A stretch of 40,283 nucleotides of DNA from NCBI GenBank assembly GCA_017857815.1, contig JAFMCL010000024.1:1-40283 (forward strand), given 5' to 3'. This document shows positions 6,652-15,930 of this stretch, piece by piece. The translations under genes were made by a program, and so were the position numbers. This DNA is from Flavobacteriaceae bacterium (GTDB lineage: Bacteria; Bacteroidota; Bacteroidia; Flavobacteriales; Flavobacteriaceae). Each line of letters opens with the position of its first letter. The stretch's first letter is position 1. The notes under the pieces were generated by a model that saw only the letters and a list, made by a program, of their open reading frames with translations, was not told the origin of the DNA and ran no database searches.

Positions 6652-8409
6652 TTATAGTAAAGTCTTAATTTTTTTTGCGATTCCTTCGCCATCAAGTCCT
6701 AGATCCTTGAAGAGTTCAGGGGTTGTTCCATGAGAGATAAAGTTATCTGGAATTCCCAAAAGCAAAGTCTTCACTTTATATTCATTGATTGCAGCAAATT
6801 CGAGAACAGCACTTCCGGCTCCACCATTAACTGCTCCGTCTTCAATAATAAGGATTGATTTGTATTTTTTAAAAACTTTGTGAAGCAGTTTTTCGTCAAG
6901 TGGTTTTACGTAGGCTAAATCATAGTGAGCGATTCGACTCTTTTCGCTTATTAGATCAATTGCTTCTTCAACTTGTAAGGCGATTGTTCCCAAACTAATT
7001 ATTCCAATTTCACTTCCCTCTTTTAAACATTTTCCTTTTCCAAACTCAACTTTTTCGAAAGGGAGTTCCCAGTTTACGAGCTTTCCATATCCTCTAGGAT
7101 ATCTGATTGCTAAGGGCTGGTTTAGATCTAATTGCGCAGTATACAATAGATTGCGTAAATCGATTTCATCTTTGGGTGCAGCAACAATAATGTTTGGAAT
7201 ACATCTCAAGTAAGCAATATCAAAAACACCGTGGTGAGAAGGCCCATCATTTCCAACCAAACCTGCGCGATCTACACAAAAAATAACGGCCAAATTTTGT
7301 AAAGCAACATCGTGTATGACTTGATCATAAGCACGTTGTAAAAACGTAGAATAAATGGCACAAAACGGAACATATCCCTGAGTTGCCATTCCAGCAGCAA
7401 GCGTCACCGCATGTTGCTCGGCAATGCCTACATCAAAGCATCTTTCAGGAAACGCGGCCATCATCAGGTTCAATGAGCTTCCAGAGGGCATGGCTGGAGT
7501 GATGGCGACGATTTTTTCATTTTTTGCAGCCAATGCTACCAAAGTTTTCCCAAAAACATCTTGGTATTTGCTTTCTCCCGATGCAATTTTTTTATTTATT
7601 TTACCAGTTAAAGGATCAAATTTTCCTGGGGCATGGTACTTTACTTGATCTTGTTCTGCGAGTGGAAGTCCTTTTCCTTTTGTTGTGATTACATGAAGCA
7701 ATCGAGGTCCTTTGATATCTTTTTGTTCTTCTAAAGCAATTTTTAAAGCAGCCAAATCATGTCCGTCTACAGGGCCACTAAAAGGAATGTTTAAGGCCTC
7801 GAAAAAATTTTGAACTGATTCCGATTCTTGTTTTACTTTTTCGAAATATTTTTTTAATGCACCCACACTTGGATCAATTCCAATCGCATTATCATTTAGA
7901 ATTACCAAAACATTTGCATTTGTTGTGCCCAAATGATTTAGGGCCTCCAATGCCATGCCTCCAGCAACCGAAGCATCTCCTATAATGGCGATGTGATGGG
8001 TTTTGGCTTCTCCTTTCAATTGATTGGCCAAAGCCATTCCTAACGCAGCGGAAATAGAGGTTGAAGCGTGTCCTGTGCCAAAAGCATCATACTCGCTTTC
8101 ATCTCTTTTTGGGAAGCCGCTAATTCCATTTTTCTGCCGAAGTGCCTTAAAAGAATCTCTTCTTCCTGTTAATATTTTATGCCCATAAGCTTGGTGACCA
8201 ACATCCCAAATCAAAAGGTCTTTAGGGGTGTTAAAAACATAATGAAGTAATAGGGTCAGTTCGACTACTCCTAAGCTGGCGCCTAGATGTCCTTCGTTTT
8301 CAGAAACGACCTTGATTATGTATTCCCGTATCTCCTCTGCCAACCCTTGGAGTTGGTCCGGTGATAGTTTTCGCAAGTCTTTAGGACTTTGTATTTTGGA
8401 CAAAAGCAT
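6652..8409 (-). CDS. dxs: 1-deoxy-D-xylulose-5-phosphate synthase
   Basis: Thiamine-diphosphate enzyme that condenses pyruvate and glyceraldehyde 3-phosphate, the first step of the MEP isoprenoid pathway. From the ATG at 8409 it has 585 residues, slightly short of E. coli Dxs, as is common in Bacteroidetes. Visible elements are H41 (GHLGASLGVVEL), the ThDP/Mg motif GDAS (144-147) with LNDNAIG (171-177), and the catalytic glutamate E331 in FDVGIAEQHAVT. An ATG at 8439 would add ten residues, but a TATCTTTG promoter element lies inside that extension, so I prefer 8409. Divergent from tadA. Its products can feed the prenyl synthase and lycopene cyclase pathway further along. Confidence 0.95.
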   Translation of the reverse strand: MLLSKIQSPKDLRKLSPDQLQGLAEEIREYIIKVVSENEGHLGASLGVVELTLLLHYVFNTPKDLLIWDVGHQAYGHKILTGRRDSFKALRQKNGISGFPKRDESEYDAFGTGHASTSISAALGMALANQLKGEAKTHHIAIIGDASVAGGMALEALNHLGTTNANVLVILNDNAIGIDPSVGALKKYFEKVKQESESVQNFFEALNIPFSGPVDGHDLAALKIALEEQKDIKGPRLLHVITTKGKGLPLAEQDQVKYHAPGKFDPLTGKINKKIASGESKYQDVFGKTLVALAAKNEKIVAITPAMPSGSSLNLMMAAFPERCFDVGIAEQHAVTLAAGMATQGYVPFCAIYSTFLQRAYDQVIHDVALQNLAVIFCVDRAGLVGNDGPSHHGVFDIAYLRCIPNIIVAAPKDEIDLRNLLYTAQLDLNQPLAIRYPRGYGKLVNWELPFEKVEFGKGKCLKEGSEIGIISLGTIALQVEEAIDLISEKSRIAHYDLAYVKPLDEKLLHKVFKKYKSILIIEDGAVNGGAGSAVLEFAAINEYKVKTLLLGIPDNFISHGTTPELFKDLGLDGEGIAKKIKTLL

Positions 8410-8413
8410 ATCA

Positions 8414-8421
8414 CAAAGATA
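8414..8421 (-). promoter_or_regulatory. TATCTTTG -7 element directly before dxs
   Basis: TATCTTTG on the minus strand matches TAnnTTTG exactly. Only four bases (TGAT) separate it from the preferred ATG at 8409. Transcription would start at or next to the start codon and give a leaderless mRNA. No clear TTTG lies at the ideal -33 spacing. Confidence 0.5.
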
Positions 8422-8465
8422 AGGTTTCGTTTGTTCCAACTCACGGTGTTTTGTAAATTCACTCC

Positions 8466-8909
8466 ATGGAAATACGATTAGATGACAACTACTTTATGAA
8501 ACAAGCACTCATCGAAGCTCATAAGGCTTATGAATCTGGCGAAGTTCCAGTAGGAGCAGTGGTGGTAGTTGATCAAAAAATAATTGCAAGAGCTCACAAC
8601 CTCACCGAGCGATTAACAGATGTCACGGCTCACGCTGAAATGCAAGCCATTACTTCAGCGGCAAATTTCTTGAATGGGAAATATTTGAAAGGATGTACTA
8701 TTTATGTGACCCTTGAGCCATGTGTGATGTGTTTGGGTGCGCTCTATTGGTCACAATTGAGCCGTATTGTTTTTGGTGCATCAGATCCCAAACGGGGATT
8801 TCTTCAGGCGAATTTAAGTCCACACCCAAAAACGACAGTTGAGAAAGGAGTTATGGAAAAAGAGGCTTCAGACTTGTTAAATACTTTTTTTAGAAGTAAG
8901 CGTAAATAA
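8466..8909 (+). CDS. tadA: tRNA adenosine(34) deaminase
   Basis: 147 residues, the normal length. TadA converts adenosine to inosine at the wobble base of tRNA-Arg(ACG). The zinc-deaminase signature is complete: H56-A-E58 (AHAEMQAI, E58 the proton shuttle) and P85-C86-V-M-C89. The N-terminal DDNYFMKQALIEAHKAYESG and GEVPVGAVVV are family hallmarks that separate it from cytidine deaminases. Start is the ATG at 8466, 56 bases from the dxs start on the opposite strand. A hairpin terminator follows immediately. Confidence 0.95.
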   Translation: MEIRLDDNYFMKQALIEAHKAYESGEVPVGAVVVVDQKIIARAHNLTERLTDVTAHAEMQAITSAANFLNGKYLKGCTIYVTLEPCVMCLGALYWSQLSRIVFGASDPKRGFLQANLSPHPKTTVEKGVMEKEASDLLNTFFRSKRK

Positions 8910-8910
8910 A

Positions 8911-8933
8911 AAAGCCTTCCATTGGAAGGCTTT
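8911..8933. terminator. Bidirectional terminator between tadA and the cold-shock gene
   Basis: AAAGCCTTCC (8911-8920) pairs perfectly with GGAAGGCTTT (8924-8933) around a 3-base loop, with A-rich flanks before and a T-rich stretch after. It lies between the convergent tadA and csp genes, so it can stop transcription from both sides. Confidence 0.85.
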
Positions 8934-8956
8934 GTGTTTGTAGTCTTAATGTATGA

Positions 8957-9148
8957 TTATAATAGAGCGATTTGAGAAGCTTGCTTCCCTTTATTACCCT
9001 CTTCTTCAACATATTCAACTTTATCACCCTCTTGGAGTGTTAGCCCATTAAGGGCAGAAACGTGAACAAATACATCCTCAGATGTTTCGTCGTTTGTAAT
9101 GAAACCATAACCTTTGGATCCATTAAAGAATTTAACCGTACCAGTCAT
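8957..9148 (-). CDS. Cold-shock protein, CspA family
   Basis: 63 residues forming a single cold-shock (OB-fold) domain. RNP1 is KGYGFI (12-17) and RNP2 is VFVHV (26-30); both bind single-stranded nucleic acid, and such proteins act as RNA chaperones in the cytoplasm. The opening MTGTVKFFNGSKGYGFI fixes the start at 9148. A gap of 56 bases separates it from the upstream membrane-protein gene on the same strand. No long structured cold-shock leader is possible there unless transcription begins inside that upstream gene. Confidence 0.95.
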   Translation of the reverse strand: MTGTVKFFNGSKGYGFITNDETSEDVFVHVSALNGLTLQEGDKVEYVEEEGNKGKQASQIALL

Positions 9149-9204
9149 ATAAAATATTAATTTTTCGCAAGTTACTCATTTACCATAAAGTATATAAGAT
9201 TTAT

Positions 9205-9447
9205 TTACTTTTTTTGTTGTTTACTACGTATTTTATCAAAATTTTTCTGAGTAAGTGTATAATCTTCAAGCTTTTTTCCTTGCCAACGGTGCTTTAAAAA
9301 AACAGGCATAAATAAAAAAGCTCCGGCCAATACTGTGATTCCAACTATTTTATTACCCAGTTCGTGATCTCCAGAATTTTTAAAATAATAACCCACAAAA
9401 AGACTGATTAAGAGGATTATAAAAAAGAATCGAAGAAAATATTTCAT
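9205..9447 (-). CDS. Small two-helix membrane protein, unknown function
   Basis: 80 residues. Two hydrophobic segments are visible, about 4-22 (FLRFFFIILLISLFVGYYF) and 34-53 (IVGITVLAGAFLFMPVFL), joined by a short polar loop. A basic tail of about 27 residues with lysines at the end follows. It probably sits in the inner membrane with the tail in the cytoplasm. It lies 44 bases after aspS and 56 bases before the cold-shock gene on the same strand, so co-transcription with aspS is possible. No named family was recognised; similar small proteins occur near aspS in other Flavobacteriia as far as I recall, but I could not check this. Confidence 0.7.
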   Translation of the reverse strand: MKYFLRFFFIILLISLFVGYYFKNSGDHELGNKIVGITVLAGAFLFMPVFLKHRWQGKKLEDYTLTQKNFDKIRSKQQKK

Positions 9448-9491
9448 TTTTGATTGAATTATATTGTAGGAAAAACTTTACATAAATGAAC

Positions 9492-11246
9492 TTACTTTTT
9501 TGGTAATAATTTTAAATAAAGTTCATGCAATTGATTCTCATCTATAGTTGACGGTGCATCAATCATAATGTCTCGCCCATTATTGTTTTTAGGAAAAGCA
9601 ATAAAATCTCTGATGGTTTCACTTCCACCCAAAATAGCGACTAATCGATCTAATCCCAAGGCAATTCCTCCATGAGGTGGAGCGCCATATTGGAATGCTC
9701 TCATCAAAAAACCAAACTGATTCTCGGCCTCCTCAGCACTGAACCCAAGTAGGGAGAACATTTTTTGTTGTAATGCGATATCGTGAATTCGAATGGATCC
9801 TCCGCCAATTTCGTTTCCATTGAGCACCAAATCATAGGCGTTCGCATTTACTTTTCCGGGTTCAGTTTCTAACAAATCCAGATGCTCTGGTTTTGGAGCA
9901 GTAAAGGGATGGTGCATTGCATGATAACGATTGGTTTCTTCGTCCCATTCTAACAAAGGAAAATCGGTAACCCACAATGGGGCAAATTCTTCGGGATTTC
10001 TCAGTCCTTTTCTTTCAGCAATTTCAAGGCGTAGTGCACTCAATTGACTTCGAGTTGAATGAGTATCGCCTGCCAAAACCAAAATCAAATCTCCCGGTTT
10101 GGATCGTGTTACTAATGCCCATTCGGAAAGGTCTTTGCTTGTGAAAAATTTATCTACAGATGATTTAAAACTTCCATCCCCGTTGTGCTTGACCCAGACC
10201 ATTCCCAGCGCGCCAATTTGTGGCCTTCTCATCCAATCGATAAGTGCGTCGATTTCTTTTCGTGTATGAGCTGCACCGCCCGGAACTGCAATTCCAACAA
10301 CCAGCTCTTGGCTGTCAAAAAGATTAAATCCTTTGTTTTTTGCCAATGCGTTGAGTTCTCCGAACTCCATACCGAACCTAATGTCGGGTTTGTCATTTCC
10401 AAAACGTTTCATGGCTTCGGCATAGGTGATTCTTGGAAAATCAGCTACCTCAACACCTTTTATTTTTTTTAAAAGATGTTTGGTCAAAGCTTCAAACTGA
10501 TTCAAAATGTCTTCTTGCTCTACAAAGGACATTTCACAATCGATTTGTGTAAATTCTGGCTGACGATCTGCCCTTAAATCTTCATCTCTAAAGCATTTTA
10601 CAATTTGAAAGTATTTGTCAAAACCTCCCACCATCAACAATTGCTTAAAAGTCTGAGGAGATTGCGGCAGTGCATAGAACTCTCCAGAATTCATTCTAGA
10701 AGGAACGACAAAATCTCGTGCACCTTCGGGTGTTGATTTTATTAAATAAGGAGTTTCCACATCAATAAAATCTGCCTCTGAAAGAAAATTTCGTATTTCA
10801 AGACTGACCTTGTGACGGAAAATTAAATTTTCACGTACTGGGTTTCTTCTTAAATCTAAATATCGGTATTGCATTCGCAATTCTTCTCCACCATCAGTTT
10901 TGTTTTCAATGGTAAAAGGAGGGGTTTTGGAGGCATTCAAAAGCTGAAGTTCCTCAACCAAAACTTCTATATTCCCAGTATTAATATTTGGGTTTTTTGA
11001 TTCGCGTTCAATGACTTTTCCCGAAACTCTAATGACGTCTTCTCGACCTAATTCGAGTGATTTTTTAAAAACATCAGCGGGGGTTCTTTCTTCATCAAAA
11101 ATCAATTGAGTAATTCCATATCGGTCTCGAATATCGACCCATACAAGAAACCCTTTGTTCCGGACTTTCTGAACCCAACCGGCTAGAGTTATCGATAGAT
11201 TTTGATGAGTTTCGCGAAGCTCGCCACAATGATGTGTTCTTAACAT
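9492..11246 (-). CDS. aspS: Aspartyl-tRNA synthetase
   Basis: 584 residues, the normal size for bacterial AspRS. It charges tRNA-Asp. The N-terminal OB-fold anticodon-binding domain (about 1-110) opens [12 protein letters not shown]. The class II catalytic core follows: [10 protein letters not shown], motif 2 in [18 protein letters not shown] (near residue 220), the bacterial GAD insertion (about 290-420), and motif 3 in [14 protein letters not shown] near residue 535. The start ATG is at 11246. A TACCTTTG element lies 17 bases upstream, between it and the efflux operon, so it appears to have its own promoter. Confidence 0.97.
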   Translation of the reverse strand: MLRTHHCGELRETHQNLSITLAGWVQKVRNKGFLVWVDIRDRYGITQLIFDEERTPADVFKKSLELGREDVIRVSGKVIERESKNPNINTGNIEVLVEELQLLNASKTPPFTIENKTDGGEELRMQYRYLDLRRNPVRENLIFRHKVSLEIRNFLSEADFIDVETPYLIKSTPEGARDFVVPSRMNSGEFYALPQSPQTFKQLLMVGGFDKYFQIVKCFRDEDLRADRQPEFTQIDCEMSFVEQEDILNQFEALTKHLLKKIKGVEVADFPRITYAEAMKRFGNDKPDIRFGMEFGELNALAKNKGFNLFDSQELVVGIAVPGGAAHTRKEIDALIDWMRRPQIGALGMVWVKHNGDGSFKSSVDKFFTSKDLSEWALVTRSKPGDLILVLAGDTHSTRSQLSALRLEIAERKGLRNPEEFAPLWVTDFPLLEWDEETNRYHAMHHPFTAPKPEHLDLLETEPGKVNANAYDLVLNGNEIGGGSIRIHDIALQQKMFSLLGFSAEEAENQFGFLMRAFQYGAPPHGGIALGLDRLVAILGGSETIRDFIAFPKNNNGRDIMIDAPSTIDENQLHELYLKLLPKK

Positions 11247-11263
11247 TTTATTTGAATTAGGTG

Positions 11264-11271
11264 CAAAGGTA
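11264..11271 (-). promoter_or_regulatory. TACCTTTG -7 element for aspS
   Basis: TACCTTTG on the minus strand matches TAnnTTTG exactly, 17 bases before the aspS ATG. It lies in the 62-base gap after the RND pump gene. No good -33 TTTG is visible. Confidence 0.6.
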
Positions 11272-11308
11272 ATAAGAACCTACTTTTCTTTTAAGCCTTA
11301 ATTACATT

Positions 11309-14300
11309 TTAAAGTTTTCCTTTTATTTTTTGTTTGATTTGATAGGTGATTAAAAACGTTGCAGGGACAATAAATAGGGTTAAAAAAGTTGCAAAACTTA
11401 ACCCGAAGATGACTGTTTTTGCCAATGGCCCCCAAAAGGAAACATTGTCACCTCCAATGTAGATTTGCGGATCCCAGTCAGTAAAAAGTGCAAAAAAATC
11501 AATATTCAAACCAATCGCCAATGGAATCAGTCCTAAAATTGTTGTGATTGCAGTCAAAATCACTGGACGTAACCTTGCTGTTCCTCCCTCAATAATTACT
11601 TCAATTGCTTTACTATTGGGCAGCATTTGATCTTTTGGAATCTCTTCCTCAGATTTTTTTCTTTCCAATAATAATTGTGTGTAATCCAATAATACAACAC
11701 CATTATTCACCACTATTCCGGAAAGAGATATGATTCCCATCATGGTCATTAAGATAACAAAAGGCAATTGGAAAATAATATTCCCAAGAAAAACACCAGT
11801 GAAACTTAAAAAAATAGAAATTAAAATAATGATGGGTTTAGAAATTGAATTGAACTGAAAAACCAAAAGTAACATGATCAACGCCAAAGCTGCAAGGAGT
11901 GCATTTGACAAAAAGTTCATATTTTTTTCTTGCTCCTCTATTTCTCCAGTGAACTTAATGCTTACTCCTTCTTCAATGGTGTAATTCAACAAGGCGTTTT
12001 TGACATTTTCGACTACTTCGTTGGCATTGAACCCTGCGAGAACTGCAGAATATAAAGTAACCAATCGAACAGATTTTCGATGCTTGATGGCACTAAAAGA
12101 AGATGACTTTTTTTCAGTGATCAAAGCAGCAATTGGAATTTCTTTTATTTTCCCTGTGGCTTGATCTCTAAAGATTATGTTTTGATTATACAATGCATTA
12201 TTGTCATAACGGTATTTTTCTTCAAAACGGACATTGATGTCATAGTCTTCGCCATCTTTTTTGTAAACGCCTGCTTTTCCTCCAAACAAAGAAGTTCTTA
12301 GTTGTTGTCCAACCATGGATGCCGAAACACCGAGTTCTCCAGCCTTTTTTCGATCGACATAAAGTTCCGTTCCAGGTTTGTTTTTATTAACATCAATTTT
12401 TAAAGCCTCAACTCCTGAAATGTTTTCACGATCCAAGAAGTCTTTCATTTTTTTTGCGTTCAGAATGAGTTTTTCATAATCTCGACCGCTTACTTCTATA
12501 TTTATGGGGTATCCTACTGGAGGTCCTTTAGAATCTTTTTCGACAGAGATTAAAATCCCAGGGTATTTTCCTTTAAGTTTTTGTTGAATTTCACTTCGTA
12601 AAGACTCACTTGATGCGCCACGACGGTATTTAAATTCTCGAATGGTCAGTGTTATTTTTGCTTTATGAGGCATTTCGTTGGTAACCCCATTGTCTGTTTC
12701 AGGGTTTCCTGCACCAGCTCCAACTTGAGCAACAGCATCTTCTACTAAGAAGTTAAAACCATTGGATTGGTATTTTTCATTTTCTAGAATCTCAAAAACA
12801 TCAGCTTCAATACGTTTAGTGATTTTATTTGTTTTTCCAATGGCAGTTCCTTCCGGATATTCAATATAAGTTATGATTTGATTGGGTTGGTTTTCAGGGA
12901 AGAATTCTACTTTGGGAGGAAAAATCCCCAGAAGGACAAAAGAGAAAATTAATAACATAAAAGTTCCTAACAACAAAGCATAAGGGTGATAGCCCCTGAG
13001 CAAAGAAGTAAGCAAGGATCGGTAGCTGTTTTCGAGCCAGATTAAAAAGGTATTTTGAAAACGTAATGCAAGGTTTTTTATGAAAAATTTATACGCCCAA
13101 AAAAGCCCTGTAATTAGGATCATTAGGGTTCCAAGCCCTCTTATTACTCCTTCGTTAAAAACCAACAGCAGCCCCAACCCACCGAGGATAAATGTTAACC
13201 TGAACAAGCCTTTGTTACTCATTTCTCGGTCGCTGATTTCCATGAATTGAGACACTAGCATGGAGTTAAAAAACAATGCGACGACTAGCGAAGATCCCAA
13301 CACAACGGACAGGGTTATTGGGAAGTAAATCATAAACTCACCCATCAATCCTGGCCATGCTCCTAGGGGCACAAATGCAGCAATTGTCGTTGCAGTTGAG
13401 ACAATAATGGGAAAGGCAATTTCTCCAATTCCAGCCTTTGCAGCTTGAATTCTGCTCATTCCTTCTTTCTCCATTAAACGATAAACGTTCTCGACGACCA
13501 CAATTCCATTGTCCACCAGCATTCCAAGACCCATTACCAATCCAAACAGGACCATGGTGTTCATTGTATATCCCAATAATGACATAATCATAAATGACAT
13601 GAACATTGACATTGGGATTGCAAATCCAACAAATAGCGCATTACGGAAACCAAGGAAAAACATCAAAACAACCACAACTAAGATGACGCCAAAAATGATG
13701 TTATTTACCAAGTCACTCACTTGATTTAGAGTGATCATAGATTGGTCGTTAGATAGCTTTATGGTCAAGTCTTTAGGAAAGTGATTTTGACTTAATTCGC
13801 TAACCAGTTTTCTGATTTTTTGTGAAGCTTGAATTAAGTTTTTCCCCCCTCTTTTTTTCACGTCCAATAACACAACCTTTTTTCCAAATGACCTAGCAAA
13901 GGAAGTAATGTCCTTTTCTTTAAAACTAATTTTGGCAATGTCACCAAGATAGGTTATCCCTTTTTCGGTTTTGATTACAAAGTTTTTTAATTCCTGTGGG
14001 TCGTTAATTTCCCCAATGACTCGGATGCTACTTCTTTGTCCATCGACAATTATATTTCCCGCTGATATGGTCGCATTTTCACCTCCAATGGAATTCATGA
14101 TGTCATTGAAACTTATTTTTGAGGCAGTCATTTTATAGATATCAACTGCGATTTCAACTTCAAAATCTTGAATTCCTCTTATGTCAACAGACTTAATTTC
14201 GGCAAGCTGTTCTATTCTGTTTTCTAGATATTCAGCATGCATTTTTAGTTCTTCAATCGGATAATCTCCAATCAAACTCACACTTAAAATGGGCATTAAC

Positions 14301-14743
14301 TCAGAAAAATCCATTTCAAAAATAGTAGGCTCTACTTTTGCATTGTTAAAAGTGGGCCAATCTGCACTGGAGATGACTCCATCAACCAAGTCTTTGGCTT
14401 TTTGTTTGGCCAAATCAATCGTAATGTCCTCATCAAATTCAATTGTAATCGCTCCAAAATCCTCTTCAGATGTAGAGGTCATGTCAACAAGATTAGGAAC
14501 GCCTCTTAAGGCTTCTTCCAGCGGATCAATAATCAGTCTCTCGATATCTTCTGCTGTGTTTCCAGGGAAAACAGCAGTAACAAAAATTCGTGTATCATTG
14601 ATTTCAGGAAAACTTTCTCTGGGCATGACATTATAGGAGCGTATGCCGAGGAAGAAAAAGATCGCCATGATTACATAGATGACCGTCTTGTGATCAATTG
14701 CCCAACTGGATAAATAAAATTCTTTGTAAGTATGTTTTTTCAT
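11309..14743 (-). CDS. RND-family efflux transporter, inner-membrane permease
   Basis: 1144 residues, AcrB/MdtF-like: a proton-driven pump that works with the MFP and TolC genes just upstream. The first helix is about 19-35, a large periplasmic loop runs to about 345, then TM2-6 (345-500), a second loop (about 608-945), then the last helices. TM4 reads GMLVDNGIVVVENVYR: D411 matches AcrB D407, but D408 is Asn (N412). In TM10 the AcrB lysine K940 is replaced by Asn in IVVNNGVVLLDY. About 45 extra hydrophobic residues (514-556) lie between TM6 and TM7 and look like two additional helices. The substrate cannot be predicted. Starts 16 bases after the MFP gene. Confidence 0.93.
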   Translation of the reverse strand: MKKHTYKEFYLSSWAIDHKTVIYVIMAIFFFLGIRSYNVMPRESFPEINDTRIFVTAVFPGNTAEDIERLIIDPLEEALRGVPNLVDMTSTSEEDFGAITIEFDEDITIDLAKQKAKDLVDGVISSADWPTFNNAKVEPTIFEMDFSELMPILSVSLIGDYPIEELKMHAEYLENRIEQLAEIKSVDIRGIQDFEVEIAVDIYKMTASKISFNDIMNSIGGENATISAGNIIVDGQRSSIRVIGEINDPQELKNFVIKTEKGITYLGDIAKISFKEKDITSFARSFGKKVVLLDVKKRGGKNLIQASQKIRKLVSELSQNHFPKDLTIKLSNDQSMITLNQVSDLVNNIIFGVILVVVVLMFFLGFRNALFVGFAIPMSMFMSFMIMSLLGYTMNTMVLFGLVMGLGMLVDNGIVVVENVYRLMEKEGMSRIQAAKAGIGEIAFPIIVSTATTIAAFVPLGAWPGLMGEFMIYFPITLSVVLGSSLVVALFFNSMLVSQFMEISDREMSNKGLFRLTFILGGLGLLLVFNEGVIRGLGTLMILITGLFWAYKFFIKNLALRFQNTFLIWLENSYRSLLTSLLRGYHPYALLLGTFMLLIFSFVLLGIFPPKVEFFPENQPNQIITYIEYPEGTAIGKTNKITKRIEADVFEILENEKYQSNGFNFLVEDAVAQVGAGAGNPETDNGVTNEMPHKAKITLTIREFKYRRGASSESLRSEIQQKLKGKYPGILISVEKDSKGPPVGYPINIEVSGRDYEKLILNAKKMKDFLDRENISGVEALKIDVNKNKPGTELYVDRKKAGELGVSASMVGQQLRTSLFGGKAGVYKKDGEDYDINVRFEEKYRYDNNALYNQNIIFRDQATGKIKEIPIAALITEKKSSSFSAIKHRKSVRLVTLYSAVLAGFNANEVVENVKNALLNYTIEEGVSIKFTGEIEEQEKNMNFLSNALLAALALIMLLLVFQFNSISKPIIILISIFLSFTGVFLGNIIFQLPFVILMTMMGIISLSGIVVNNGVVLLDYTQLLLERKKSEEEIPKDQMLPNSKAIEVIIEGGTARLRPVILTAITTILGLIPLAIGLNIDFFALFTDWDPQIYIGGDNVSFWGPLAKTVIFGLSFATFLTLFIVPATFLITYQIKQKIKGKL

Positions 14744-14759
14744 TTTATGAATTCAGGGA

Positions 14760-15926
14760 TTATTCTATCGTTTTTACTCGTTGATTGTTTTCTACGATCG
14801 AGGCACCTTCATCAACAATAAGGTCTCCAGCGTTTAGTCCCTCAAGAACTTCAACCCTATCTTGAGTTTTCTTTCCTAGTTTTAAAAACACCTGCTCAGT
14901 TAGATAAACACCCTCTTTTTGATCGGATTTGAGTCTGTAAACATAGCTTTCGCTTTTCGCATTTTCTTTAATGATTCTTAAGGGAATCAATATCGCTTCT
15001 TGATTTGAATAATCTAGAATTTTCAATTTACTTGTCAAGTTGGGTTTTGTCAGGTTATCCGAATTAACCAAAGGAGCTTCTACTCTAAAACTTCTGTTGT
15101 TCGGATTGATAAAGCTCCCCGTTTGTCTTATTGTACTTCTATATTCTCGACCGAGCATTGGGATTTCAATAATTGCTTCTGTTCCAATTTTTATGGACTT
15201 CAGATAACGTTCTGGGACATTTGCTTCGGTGTACATTTCATCAAGATTCACAATTCGTATTACAGGAGTTTGTCCCGGCATTAGGTTGGTCCCAGCATTT
15301 GCAGTGATCTCATCAATTATTCCTGAAAACGGGGCTCGAATTTCTGTTTTCTCAATTTGCTTTTTTAACTGAGCAATGCTTTTTAATTTTGATTCATACA
15401 TTGTCTTGGCTTCAAGCATATTTATTTCGGCTCCTATTTTTTGATCCCAAAGTCTTTGGATTCTCTCTAATTTAGTTTTGGATAGCGCTGTTTGAATTTC
15501 AAGTTGTTCCAATTGACTCCTCAAACCGGCATCGTCAATATGCGCCAAAAGCATTCCTTTTTTAACTTTTTGACCTTCCCTAACATATATTTTCTTGAGA
15601 ATCCCATTAAATTCTGGATAAAGCAAAACATTTTTTCTGGTTTTAATACTTGCTTGAAACTCAATGAAATGATTAAACTTTTCTGAGCTTAGACTGATTG
15701 CGGTGATCAACGGTAAGTTTTCATTAGGATCTAGGCTCGCAATGGCAGCATTGATTCTATTTAATTCAATTTTAAGCGAATTAAATGTTTTTGTTTTTGC
15801 ATCTTTCTCAGCCCTCAAACCCTTAAGGTTCCCAGAATCGATCAGCTCAGAAACACTTGGTTTTTTTTCACTTTCACAAGCAACAGTAAGTGAAAATAAA
15901 GAAACTATAATTAATAATTTTTTCAT
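14760..15926 (-). CDS. RND efflux periplasmic adaptor (membrane-fusion protein), lipoprotein
   Basis: 388 residues. The signal peptide MKKLLIIVSLFSLTVAC ends at Cys17, so it is probably a lipoprotein. The HlyD/AcrA layout is clear: a biotinyl-lipoyl-like half motif NVLLYPEFNGILKKIYVREGQKVKKG (about 100-125), a long alpha-helical hairpin (about 130-195), the second half motif IRAPFSGIIDEITANAGTNL (about 198-217), then beta-barrel domains. It links the RND permease to the outer-membrane channel. A coiled-coil stretch also sits between the signal and the first lipoyl half (about 30-65). Four bases separate it from the TolC gene upstream and 16 from the permease downstream. Confidence 0.93.
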   Translation of the reverse strand: MKKLLIIVSLFSLTVACESEKKPSVSELIDSGNLKGLRAEKDAKTKTFNSLKIELNRINAAIASLDPNENLPLITAISLSSEKFNHFIEFQASIKTRKNVLLYPEFNGILKKIYVREGQKVKKGMLLAHIDDAGLRSQLEQLEIQTALSKTKLERIQRLWDQKIGAEINMLEAKTMYESKLKSIAQLKKQIEKTEIRAPFSGIIDEITANAGTNLMPGQTPVIRIVNLDEMYTEANVPERYLKSIKIGTEAIIEIPMLGREYRSTIRQTGSFINPNNRSFRVEAPLVNSDNLTKPNLTSKLKILDYSNQEAILIPLRIIKENAKSESYVYRLKSDQKEGVYLTEQVFLKLGKKTQDRVEVLEGLNAGDLIVDEGASIVENNQRVKTIE

Positions 15927-15930
15927 GGTT

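Noticed and set aside
14289-14636. 115-residue plus-strand frame opposite the RND pump
   Set aside because: Antisense shadow of the periplasmic loop of the pump; no start context or recognisable domain.
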